Below are positions 1-5,066 of a stretch of 5,066 nt of DNA, piece by piece. The notes under the pieces are model-generated. The model did no database searches and was not told where the DNA came from. It saw only the letters and a program-made list of their open reading frames with translations. The stretch covers positions 1 to 5,066 of the forward strand of contig JAGLBQ010000147.1 in assembly GCA_023146675.1 (NCBI GenBank), written 5' to 3'. Position numbers and translations under genes: made by a program. Source of the DNA: Cocleimonas sp. (GTDB lineage Bacteria > Pseudomonadota > Gammaproteobacteria > Thiotrichales > Thiotrichaceae). Each line of letters starts with the position of its first letter. The stretch's first letter is position 1.

Positions 1-572
1 TGGCTAACTCCGAATTGCAGGCTGCGAAGCTTAATCTGGATAACTTACGTGAAAAAATAGCTAAATATGGTGATAAGGAACAAATCATTATACCGCAACA
101 GCGTGTCATTGCAGATCAAGGAATTATTACTGAGTTAAGAGGGCTACTAGCGACATTGGAGGCTGATTTTATGCGCTTAAATAGTTTTATGCAGCCAACT
201 TCACTCGAGGTGCGTAATGCTCGTGCTAAAATAACCTCTTTAAAAAGACAGATTGCTAAGCAGATTAAGCGTTCCAAAGGAAAACGAAAAACAGTAACGC
301 GTGTTATCCAAAAAACAAATACGTTTGCGTCAGAGTTAGGGTTTGCAGAGCAAGTTTATTTAGCCGCATTAAGCTCCTATCGAGTAGCAAGACTTGAATC
401 TAGTCGAAAGCAACAGTATCTAGATGTTATCGTGCACCCGCAATTACCCGATGAATCACAAAAACCTAAAAAACTAATTTCTATATTATCGGTGTTTTTT
501 ACCAGTTTCATGTTATGGGGTATCGTATCGCTATTATTTGCTACTGTTAAAGATCATATTGGCTGGGTATAA
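1..572 (+). CDS. Capsule polysaccharide export inner-membrane protein, KpsE/CtrB/BexC-like (5' partial)
   Basis: The frame is open from the left edge (first whole codon at 3), so the true start is upstream; the TTG at 15 is an internal Leu codon. About 189 residues are visible. They begin with a charged helical stretch typical of the periplasmic coiled coil of polysaccharide co-polymerases (visible residues about 5-90, rich in K, R, E, Q). A more compact region follows, then the motif HPQLPDESQKPKK, resembling the proline-rich segment before the second transmembrane helix in the KpsE/CtrB/BexC family. A hydrophobic helix at about 157-180 ends at TVKDHIGWV near the C-terminus, as expected for a protein anchored at both ends with a short cytoplasmic tail. 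In this family the protein links the inner-membrane ABC exporter (KpsMT) to the outer-membrane channel. The OPX gene directly downstream supports the call. The N-terminal transmembrane segment is not in view. The family call is firm; the exact ortholog is inferred. Confidence 0.85.
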   Translation, partial: ANSELQAAKLNLDNLREKIAKYGDKEQIIIPQQRVIADQGIITELRGLLATLEADFMRLNSFMQPTSLEVRNARAKITSLKRQIAKQIKRSKGKRKTVTRVIQKTNTFASELGFAEQVYLAALSSYRVARLESSRKQQYLDVIVHPQLPDESQKPKKLISILSVFFTSFMLWGIVSLLFATVKDHIGWV

Positions 573-612
573 ATTTCTTAATAATAGCGATAGATTGATG
601 AGTATAATTTAT

Positions 613-2217
613 ATGAAAAAATATTTTCAATTAGTGATTGTTGTACTGACACTCTTTAGTTTCAGTGGCTTGGTAATAGCTGAAAATAATACGGTCGCTA
701 GAGGTGAGGCAGTAAAATATCTCGCTTATGTGCCCTTTGGCGTTAATATTTTTACAGGTAGCTCTGCAACACAGAAGCACACCAGTGTTGATCCAAACTA
801 CCAACTCATTGCAGGTGACAAAGTATCGCTGCATATCTGGGGTGTTGCAGAAGCTGTTCAGGCTGACCAAGTTGTTACCGTTGATGCTAATGGGAAACTA
901 TTTATTCCAAAAATCGGTGCTGTGCAAGCGGCAGGAGTGCGGGCGTCTAATATACAGGCAGTTGTAAAAAATAAACTCAGGGAACGCTATAAGGCTGGTG
1001 TTGAAGTTTATGTTAATGTTTTGACCGCTGCACCACTTAGAGTTTTTGTGACGGGAGGGGTGCTTCGACCAGGGCAATATGCGGGTTCACCAACGGATAG
1101 TGTCATAAGCTTTTTGCAACAAGCAGGTGGGGTTGACTCCATCCGTGGTAGTTATCGTAATATACGCATTATGCGGGGTAATCGTGCAGTAAAAACAGTT
1201 GATTTATATGCGTTTCTTTTGTGGGGTAAGCTTCCTCGCTGGAAGTTTAACGATGGTGACACCATTTTAGTCGGACAACAAGGCGGAACGGTTAATGTTG
1301 AAGGTGAAGTGCGAGGAAAGTTTAGCTTTGAATTTGGTGGCAGAAGCACACGAGGTATAGAGGTTATTAAATATGCCCGTCCCTATAAAAAAGCAAGTAA
1401 TGTCATGGTTTCAGGGACCAGAAGAGGTAAGCCATGGTCAAGCTATTTGTCAATTAATAGCTTTAAAAGTACGCATATTATGGATGGTGATACTTTGCGA
1501 TTTGTTACCGATGCGCAGTTAAAGACAATGGTGGTAAGGATCGAGGGTAGTCATTTAGGGAGCTCTTATTTTTCCATTAAAAGAGGCACGCGCTTAAAAG
1601 AATTGCTTGATTATATTTCTGTTGATCCAAATGAGGCAGATATTGCTAATATTTATTTAAAACGGAAAAGTGTGGCGCTTAGGCAAAAAGAAAACTTAGA
1701 AAAATCAATTTTTAGGCTAGAGCGTGCGGTATTAACAACGCCTGCATCTTCGGATGGTGAGGCGCTGATTCGAGCAAAAGAAGCAGAGCTTATCTTGCAG
1801 TTTGTAAAACATGCCAAACTAGTAAGGGTTGATGGCCGGGTTGTTGTCAGTGACAATGGGCATATTTCAAATATTCGTTTGGAAGAGAATGATGTTATCG
1901 TTATCCCGAAGAAGAGCGATATTGTGATTATTAGTGGTGAGGTACAAATGCCTCAGTCTATTGTTTATGCAAGTAATGCTACTGTCTATGGTTATATTCA
2001 GCGTGCGGGTGGTTTTACTGAAAGAGCAGAAAAACAAAAAATTGTCATTGTTAAACCCAATGGGCAGATTCTTATGGGGGCAAACTTAAAAGTATCTTCA
2101 GGGGATGAAATAATGGTTTTCCCTAAAATTGATAAAAAAATAATGCAATTCAATAAAGATATAATGACAATTATTTTTCAGATTGCAACTTCTGCCAAAG
2201 CTGTCGGAATATTTTAA
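613..2217 (+). CDS. kpsD: Outer-membrane polysaccharide export protein (OPX family), KpsD-like, with SLBB domains
   Basis: This 534-residue protein is close in length to E. coli KpsD (about 560). The ATG at 613 gives a good type I signal peptide: MKKYFQ, a hydrophobic core, then cleavage after VIA (about residue 23). The in-frame ATG at 598 would add five residues. The longer frame from the TTG at 538 lies inside the upstream gene and is unlikely. No start has a strong Shine-Dalgarno. The order is a polysaccharide export domain at about 62-138 (YQLIAGDKVSLHIWG; VDANGKLFIPKIG), SLBB-type domains at about 143-222 (VFVTGGVLRPGQY) and 226-298, a third unit from 304 interrupted by a charged helix at 349-403, and a last SLBB at about 436-505 (VIISGEVQMPQS; IQRAGGF). 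A hydrophobic or amphipathic C-terminal helix follows (511-532). The protein contains no cysteine, so it cannot be a Wza-type lipoprotein; E. coli KpsD is also non-lipidated. It would carry capsule polymer across the periplasm and outer membrane with the KpsE-like partner encoded 40 bases upstream. The symbol is by family resemblance. Confidence 0.88.
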   Translation: MKKYFQLVIVVLTLFSFSGLVIAENNTVARGEAVKYLAYVPFGVNIFTGSSATQKHTSVDPNYQLIAGDKVSLHIWGVAEAVQADQVVTVDANGKLFIPKIGAVQAAGVRASNIQAVVKNKLRERYKAGVEVYVNVLTAAPLRVFVTGGVLRPGQYAGSPTDSVISFLQQAGGVDSIRGSYRNIRIMRGNRAVKTVDLYAFLLWGKLPRWKFNDGDTILVGQQGGTVNVEGEVRGKFSFEFGGRSTRGIEVIKYARPYKKASNVMVSGTRRGKPWSSYLSINSFKSTHIMDGDTLRFVTDAQLKTMVVRIEGSHLGSSYFSIKRGTRLKELLDYISVDPNEADIANIYLKRKSVALRQKENLEKSIFRLERAVLTTPASSDGEALIRAKEAELILQFVKHAKLVRVDGRVVVSDNGHISNIRLEENDVIVIPKKSDIVIISGEVQMPQSIVYASNATVYGYIQRAGGFTERAEKQKIVIVKPNGQILMGANLKVSSGDEIMVFPKIDKKIMQFNKDIMTIIFQIATSAKAVGIF

Positions 2218-2233
2218 GCAAAGAGTATAATAA

Positions 2234-3109
2234 GTGGACTATAAAGATTACTACAAAACATTAGATGTTGAAAAAACGGCATCTAAAGATGAGATAAAAA
2301 AGGCTTATCGCCGTCTTGCGCGCAAATATCACCCCGATGTGAGTAAAGCGGGTGATGCTGAGGCACGCTTTAAAGATGTTAGTGAAGCCTATGATGTTTT
2401 AAAGGATAAGAAAAAACGTGCTCACTATGATCAACTAGGTAGTACTGACTGGGATCATGGGCAAAATCATCAGCCATATGCTGGAGCAGGAGGCTTTGGT
2501 TCTGGTGGATATTCTCAGGGTGAAAATTCGGGATTTAGTGATTTTTTTGAGTCTTTTTTTGCTGGTGGGCAACAACCACAATCTACCCCCTTTGGTGAAG
2601 AGAGTAGAGCGGCTCCCGCGTCTCAGTCTGCAACGATCCGTTTAGGTCTAGAAGATATTTATACTGGCGCAAAGAAAACTATTCGTTTACCTAGCGGTAA
2701 CAGCATTGATGTAAAAATTCCACTAGGCATTGAAGAAGGAAAAAAAATCCGTTTGCGTGGCAAGGCATCGACAGGCGGTGATTTGTTGTTGAAAGTAACG
2801 TTTAATAAGCATCCTGATTTTAAGGTTGAGAATAAAGATATTTATTTGAACTTGTTATTAGCACCTTGGGAGGCTGCCTTGGGTGCGACAGTAGCAGTGA
2901 AAACATTAGCGGGAAGTATCAATTTAAAAATACCTGAGGGTGCCTATTCGGGGCAAAAAATGCGTTTGCGAGGCAAGGGCTTACCAGGAAGTGTTGCTGG
3001 TGATCAGTATGTTGTTTTAAATATACATAATCCACCTGTGACAAGCGATGCAGATCGAAAATTATATGAGCAAATGCAAAACCAGTTTAAATGGAATCCT
3101 CGAGAATAA
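2234..3109 (+). CDS. cbpA: CbpA-type DnaJ-family co-chaperone (class B J-protein)
   Basis: This 291-residue protein (E. coli CbpA is about 306) starts at GTG. The start is chosen because MDYKDYYKTL aligns with the conserved beginning of J-domains, and AAGAG at 2221-2225 sits 8 bases upstream. The J-domain covers residues 1-70, with KKAYRRLARKYHPDVSK holding the HPD motif at 33-35 that stimulates DnaK ATPase. A Gly/Phe-rich linker runs about 75-120. Two C-terminal beta domains follow at about 131-193 and 200-267 (IPLGIEEGKKIRLRGKA; APWEAALGA; IPEGAYSGQKMRLRGKGLPG), then a short dimerisation tail. There is no CxxCxGxG zinc finger and no cysteine at all, which separates it from DnaJ proper and matches CbpA/DjlA-independent class B proteins. 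In E. coli CbpA also binds curved DNA; this cannot be judged here. It begins 16 bases after the export gene's stop, suggesting co-transcription. The usual partner gene cbpM does not follow; a DegQ-like protease does. Confidence 0.93.
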   Translation: MDYKDYYKTLDVEKTASKDEIKKAYRRLARKYHPDVSKAGDAEARFKDVSEAYDVLKDKKKRAHYDQLGSTDWDHGQNHQPYAGAGGFGSGGYSQGENSGFSDFFESFFAGGQQPQSTPFGEESRAAPASQSATIRLGLEDIYTGAKKTIRLPSGNSIDVKIPLGIEEGKKIRLRGKASTGGDLLLKVTFNKHPDFKVENKDIYLNLLLAPWEAALGATVAVKTLAGSINLKIPEGAYSGQKMRLRGKGLPGSVAGDQYVVLNIHNPPVTSDADRKLYEQMQNQFKWNPRE

Positions 3110-3112
3110 GGT
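3107..3112 (+). promoter_or_regulatory. Shine-Dalgarno of the protease gene overlapping the cbpA stop codon
   Basis: TAAGGT contains the cbpA stop TAA (3107-3109) and a good AAGG core at 3108-3111, 8 bases before the ATG at 3120. The site decides the start of the protease gene: the longer open frame from 3048 lies inside cbpA and lacks such a site. The arrangement suggests that a ribosome ending on cbpA can help initiation on the protease. Confidence 0.7.
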
Positions 3113-3119
3113 AAAAAAA

Positions 3120-4208
3120 ATGAGTCATCATAAACACACGCCCTTTTATATTTCATTGCTTTATTTTTCATTAGCGCTATGGGGAATTGCCTTTGCAAGC
3201 TTGCCGATAGCGGTTAACGGTCAAGCATTGCCATCATTAGCGGACATGCTTGAGAGGGTAACCGATTCTGTTGTTAATATTTCAACAGAAGGTCGTCAGG
3301 CAAAACAGTACCAATATTATTTTGGCAATCAGCGCAAACTACGTAGAGGTGGTGGTACGGGCTCAGGGATAATTGTTGATGCTAAAAGTGGGTATATTGT
3401 AACAAATGCGCATGTCATTGATGGTTCTGGAAAAATCATTGTTAGATTAAATGATGGTCGTCAGTTTCAAGCGAGTGTTATTGGTAAAGATCTAAAAGCA
3501 GATGTTGCCGTAATTCAAATCCCTGCGCAACGCTTGGTTGCAATGCGCTTTGCTAATAGTGATCGTTTGCGTGTTGGTGATTTTGTGGTAGCAATTGGTA
3601 ATCCTTATGGTTTAGGGCAAACCGCTACATCAGGTATTGTTAGTGCATTAGGACGTACAGGTTTAGGTATAGAAGATTATGAGGATTTTATTCAGACAGA
3701 TGCACCAATTAACCCTGGAAATTCAGGCGGGGCACTGGTTAATCTGCGGGGTGAATTAATCGGGATTAATACGGCAATACTAGGTGGAAAAAGTGGTGGT
3801 AGTGTAGGGATAGGTTTTGCTATTCCTTCTAATATGATAAAAAACATAAAAAGTCAGTTAATTGCGCATGGACAAGTAGTTCGAGGGCAGTTGGGTATAG
3901 AAATACAAGATTTGAGTCCAGCGTTAGTTAAAGCATTTGGCTTGAGGAATAGTCAAGGTGCATTGATATCAGCGGTGATCGTTGGCTCTCCTGCGGATGT
4001 GGCAGGTATTGAAGCGGGTGATATTGTCACTCGTGTCAATGGAAAGGTAATAAAAAATAGCGCCAATCTAAAAAATAGCATTGGAAACCTACGTGTCGGC
4101 TCACGAGTAAACCTAGAATATATTAGAAATGGTAAGCGTTTAAACAGAACGGTTGTCATTGGGGAAGTTTCTATTAATGAGTATCATAGAAAAAATTATC
4201 GTAAGTGA
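3120..4208 (+). CDS. Periplasmic serine endoprotease, DegQ/HtrA family, single PDZ domain
   Basis: This 362-residue protein is shorter than DegP/DegQ (about 450) and close to DegS (about 355). The N-terminus (residues about 10-36) is hydrophobic and ends VNGQALPS, so it is a cleavable signal peptide or a signal anchor. The trypsin-like domain follows with the full triad: H98 in TNAHVI, D128 in KADVAV and S202 in GNSGGAL. The segments RVGDFVVAIGNPYGLGQTAT, SGIVSALGRTGL and FIQTDAPINPGNSGG closely follow DegQ, as does the mature start LPSLADMLERV. One PDZ domain spans about 255-350 (RGQLGIEIQDLSP; GSPADVAGIEAGDIVTRVNGK). The protein ends with a basic tail where DegQ would have a linker and second PDZ. 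The loop before the barrel is short and basic (QRKLRR). The protein should degrade or hold misfolded envelope proteins; a DegS-like signalling role is possible from its one-PDZ form, but the sequence favours DegQ. It starts 10 bases after cbpA. Confidence 0.92.
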   Translation: MSHHKHTPFYISLLYFSLALWGIAFASLPIAVNGQALPSLADMLERVTDSVVNISTEGRQAKQYQYYFGNQRKLRRGGGTGSGIIVDAKSGYIVTNAHVIDGSGKIIVRLNDGRQFQASVIGKDLKADVAVIQIPAQRLVAMRFANSDRLRVGDFVVAIGNPYGLGQTATSGIVSALGRTGLGIEDYEDFIQTDAPINPGNSGGALVNLRGELIGINTAILGGKSGGSVGIGFAIPSNMIKNIKSQLIAHGQVVRGQLGIEIQDLSPALVKAFGLRNSQGALISAVIVGSPADVAGIEAGDIVTRVNGKVIKNSANLKNSIGNLRVGSRVNLEYIRNGKRLNRTVVIGEVSINEYHRKNYRK

Positions 4209-4213
4209 GCTCA

Positions 4214-4245
4214 TTAAGGGCTTTTTAGCGGTTTAAATCCCTTAA
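4214..4245 (+). other. Stem-loop just after the protease gene, without a T-tract
   Basis: TTAAGGG (4214-4220) pairs with CCCTTAA (4239-4245). Three more A-T pairs are possible inside (4222-4224 with 4235-4237) after a C-T mismatch. It begins 5 bases after the stop codon. No T-tract follows on either strand (the + strand continues into an A-run), so it is not a standard intrinsic terminator. It could protect the 3' end of the message or be chance. Confidence 0.4.
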
Positions 4246-4284
4246 AGGAAAAAAACATCAAAAAAACTGAATTAATTTTAATCT

Positions 4285-4313
4285 AATCCAAGCATTTTGA
4301 AAGAAGTTATACT
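4285..4313 (+). promoter_or_regulatory. Possible promoter for the intergenic RNA
   Basis: TATACT at 4308-4313 is a 5/6 match to the sigma-70 -10 box. The expected -35 position (about 4285-4290) has no TTGACA-like sequence, but the DNA just upstream (4270-4283) is almost all A/T, as in an UP element, and two 7-base A-runs lie farther upstream. Transcription would start near 4320. The -10 lies in a perfect 10-base palindrome at 4309-4318. An alternative is TTGAAA (4297-4302) with the poorer TACAAA (4319-4324). No better promoter was found between here and the stem at 4445. Confidence 0.3.
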
Positions 4314-4415
4314 AGTATTACAAACATCAAAGGGAGATGCCTTTTCATTGGCGTTTACATTAGTTTTATCCTTTTGAAGTTTAGAAATATTTTGTGCTGA
4401 TAGATGCTTTTTTAT

Positions 4416-4437
4416 GTCATGTTATTAATAACGTGAC
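4416..4437. repeat. 22-base near-perfect palindrome (operator-like or RNA hairpin)
   Basis: The arms GTCATGTTATT and AATAACGTGAC match at 10 of 11 positions. The one exception (T4420 against G4433) still pairs as U-G in RNA. As DNA it has the size and symmetry of a binding site for a dimeric repressor. As RNA it folds into a 9-pair stem with a UUAA loop. It lies 7 bases before the long hairpin at 4445. Confidence 0.6.
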
Positions 4438-4444
4438 AAAGCTT

Positions 4445-4507
4445 CCGCAAGCTAAAGAAGAGTAAACTTATAACGCTTAAGCCCGGCGTTTTACTCTTCT
4501 TTTGCGG
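4445..4507 (+). other. Long hairpin, main body of the candidate RNA
   Basis: CCGCA (4445-4449) pairs with TGCGG (4503-4507). After a 4-base bulge (4450-4453), 13 consecutive pairs form between AAAGAAGAGTAAA (4454-4466) and TTTACTCTTCTTT (4490-4502). The apical part (4467-4489) can fold again through AACGC (4472-4476) with GCGTT (4486-4490). The stem is purine-rich on one side and pyrimidine-rich on the other. Eighteen Watson-Crick pairs are far more than expected by chance in so short a stretch. Confidence 0.75.
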
Positions 4508-4509
4508 TC

Positions 4510-4544
4510 ACAGGTTTGGTGTCCCCAATCCAAGCCTGTTTTTT
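4510..4544 (+). terminator. Intrinsic terminator 1 (+ strand)
   Basis: CAGGTTTGG (4511-4519) pairs with CCAAGCCTG (4530-4538) through one G-U pair, extended by A4510-T4539. The loop is TGTCCCCAAT, and T's run from 4539 to 4544. It follows the long hairpin at once and would end the candidate RNA or read-through from the protease gene. Confidence 0.75.
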
Positions 4545-4545
4545 G

Positions 4546-4588
4546 GACTCTGTATGGTAGCCCCCTATCATACAGAGTCTTTTTCTTT
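4546..4588 (+). terminator. Intrinsic terminator 2 (+ strand), strong
   Basis: A 15-pair stem joins 4546-4560 (GACTCTGTATGGTAG) to 4565-4579 (CTATCATACAGAGTC) with one G-U pair (4557-4568) and a CCCC loop. TTTTT at 4580-4584 and TTT at 4586-4588 follow. It acts on + strand transcripts only, since on the - strand the stem is not followed by T's. It ends 26 bases before the engB stop codon and would shield engB from opposing transcription. Confidence 0.9.
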
Positions 4589-4613
4589 GTGGGTTTGTAA
4601 AACCTGTTATCCC

Positions 4614-5066
4614 CTAGCTTTCTTCAGCGATCTCCATTTCTTCTGGATATAGCCAATCATCCAGCTTCTCCTTTAATATTTCAACACCATCCCCCTTAAA
4701 AGCAGAAAACATTTGTATACTGACAGGGTTTGTATACTGATTTAATTCTTTTTTTGCTTTCATCAAGCTTGCACTTGCTTTTCCGCGTTTAAATTTATCG
4801 GACTTATTTAGTAAAATATGAACGGCTAAATTGCGTGACTGCGCCCAAGAGAGCATGACCTTGTCATAGTCTTGCATTGGACGACGAATATCCATAATTA
4901 ATACAAGTCCTCGTAGAGTAAAGCGAGTACCTAAGTAAGATTCGATAAAAGCTTGCCATTGTTTTTTGACCTTTTCTGGAACTTTTGCATAACCATAGCC
5001 CGGTAAATCGACTAAATAGCGTCCCTGAGGAATTGCAAAAAAATTAATAAGCTGAGTTCGTCCAGG
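4614..5066 (-). CDS. engB: Ribosome-biogenesis GTP-binding protein EngB/YihA/YsxC (5' partial)
   Basis: The gene is read leftward from the right edge, with 150 C-terminal residues visible and the stop TAG at 4616-4614. The family is about 200 residues, so about 50 are missing, including the P-loop (G1). Visible motifs in order are PGRTQLINFF with the G2 Thr (visible residue 4), DLPGYGYAKVP with G3 DxxG at 20-23, MDIRRPM (58-64), G4 NKSD at 87-90 and G5 SAFKGDG at 121-127. These are characteristic of EngB, an essential GTPase of large ribosomal subunit assembly in the cytoplasm. The tail is acidic (YPEEMEIAEES). The methionine at 4895 is internal, since the conserved G2 and G3 motifs lie upstream of it in the same frame. 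The gene converges on the + strand block; no clear - strand terminator is seen after its stop. Confidence 0.96.
   Translation of the reverse strand, partial: PGRTQLINFFAIPQGRYLVDLPGYGYAKVPEKVKKQWQAFIESYLGTRFTLRGLVLIMDIRRPMQDYDKVMLSWAQSRNLAVHILLNKSDKFKRGKASASLMKAKKELNQYTNPVSIQMFSAFKGDGVEILKEKLDDWLYPEEMEIAEES

Larger units (their letters stand above)
4320..4584 (+). ncRNA. Candidate structured small RNA (or structured 3' UTR) between the protease gene and engB
   Basis: No protein gene fits here, yet five stem-loops follow each other on the + strand: 4327-4377 (9 pairs, with a weak 6-pair stem nested at 4336-4355), 4416-4437, a long one at 4445-4507, then two terminator hairpins at 4510-4539 and 4546-4579, each followed by T's. 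Every imperfect position in the 4327-4377, 4416-4437 and two terminator stems is a G-U pair. The 3' end is well defined (about 4544 or 4584). The 5' end is uncertain: about 4320 if the weak TATACT box is used, or about 4440 if the RNA begins just before the long hairpin. It runs toward engB, as Spot 42 in E. coli and ErsA in Pseudomonas do from the polA side. I recognise no sequence similarity to these, nor to 6S, SRP, tmRNA or RNase P RNA. It could instead be the 3' UTR of the protease operon. Confidence 0.5.

Noticed and set aside
538..612. Longer N-terminus for the OPX gene from the TTG at 538
   Set aside because: It lies largely within the upstream coding sequence, has no Shine-Dalgarno and would put 25 residues ahead of a clear signal peptide. 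The ATG at 598 remains a possible alternative to 613.
631..1856. Open frames of 65-79 codons on both strands inside the OPX gene
   Set aside because: They are frame shadows of a well-supported gene, with no family resemblance or ribosome sites.
2226..2231. Perfect TATAAT just before cbpA
   Set aside because: Transcription would start after the GTG at 2234, leaving no start codon or ribosome site, and no -35 box is present at the right distance.
2994..3022. TTGCTG and TTAAAT within cbpA as a promoter for the protease
   Set aside because: These are partial matches in AT-rich coding DNA, and the short gap with stop/Shine-Dalgarno overlap already explains expression. No sigma-E type promoter was seen either.
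3048..3119. Longer N-terminus for the protease from the ATG at 3048
   Set aside because: It lies inside cbpA and would put 24 non-homologous residues ahead of the hydrophobic N-terminus. The ATG at 3120 has a good Shine-Dalgarno.
4404..4436. 10-codon hydrophobic peptide on the + strand (MLFYVMLLIT)
   Set aside because: It has no Shine-Dalgarno, is very short and overlaps the palindrome; chance is the simplest explanation.
4491..4571. 26-codon open frame on the - strand (MIGGYHTESK...)
   Set aside because: It runs through the terminator hairpins, lacks a convincing ribosome site and shows no recognisable family.
4320..4584. Known RNAs: 6S, SRP RNA, tmRNA, RNase P RNA, Spot 42, CsrB-type
   Set aside because: The conserved sequences I know for these are not present, and repeated GGA loops of the CsrB type are missing. 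A covariance search could still overturn this.
4209..4613. Remnant of a second PDZ domain lost by frameshift from the protease gene
   Set aside because: No frame after the stop codon gives PDZ-like sequence, and the region is instead full of RNA-like stems.

Overview
The window reads as chromosomal DNA of a Gram-negative bacterium, most likely a gammaproteobacterium of moderately low G+C. The evidence is an outer-membrane capsule-export system, a CbpA-type J-protein, a DegQ-like periplasmic protease and a typical proteobacterial EngB. The genus cannot be told from the sequence alone.

Layout. Positions 1-4208 hold four genes on the + strand: the 3' part of a KpsE/CtrB-type inner-membrane polysaccharide co-polymerase (1-572), a KpsD-type outer-membrane polysaccharide export protein (613-2217), a CbpA-type DnaJ-family co-chaperone with a GTG start (2234-3109), and a trypsin-like periplasmic protease of the DegQ/HtrA family with a single PDZ domain (3120-4208). 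The gaps are 40, 16 and 10 bases. The last junction has its Shine-Dalgarno sequence overlapping the previous stop codon, so these genes look like one transcriptional unit or the end of one. The right edge (4614-5066, - strand) is the C-terminal three quarters of the essential ribosome-assembly GTPase EngB (YihA/YsxC), whose start lies outside the window.

The 405 bases between the protease and engB (4209-4613) hold no convincing protein gene but are rich in RNA-like structure. In order on the + strand there is a small stem-loop after the protease, two phased A-tracts, a possible promoter, then stem-loops at 4327-4377, 4416-4437, 4445-4507, 4510-4539 and 4546-4579. The last two are each followed by a T-tract and look like tandem intrinsic terminators. 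The best reading is an undescribed small RNA of about 145-265 nt, or a structured 3' UTR, running toward engB. Spot 42 (spf) in E. coli and ErsA in Pseudomonas also sit next to engB, but no sequence match to either was recognised.

How the genes work together. KpsE spans the inner membrane and periplasm and KpsD forms the outer-membrane exit for capsule-like polysaccharide made by an ABC-transporter pathway; the transporter genes are not in view. CbpA (cytoplasm, DnaK partner) and DegQ (periplasm) are general protein quality-control factors. Their placement directly behind the export genes may reflect shared expression or may only mark the edge of the capsule cluster.
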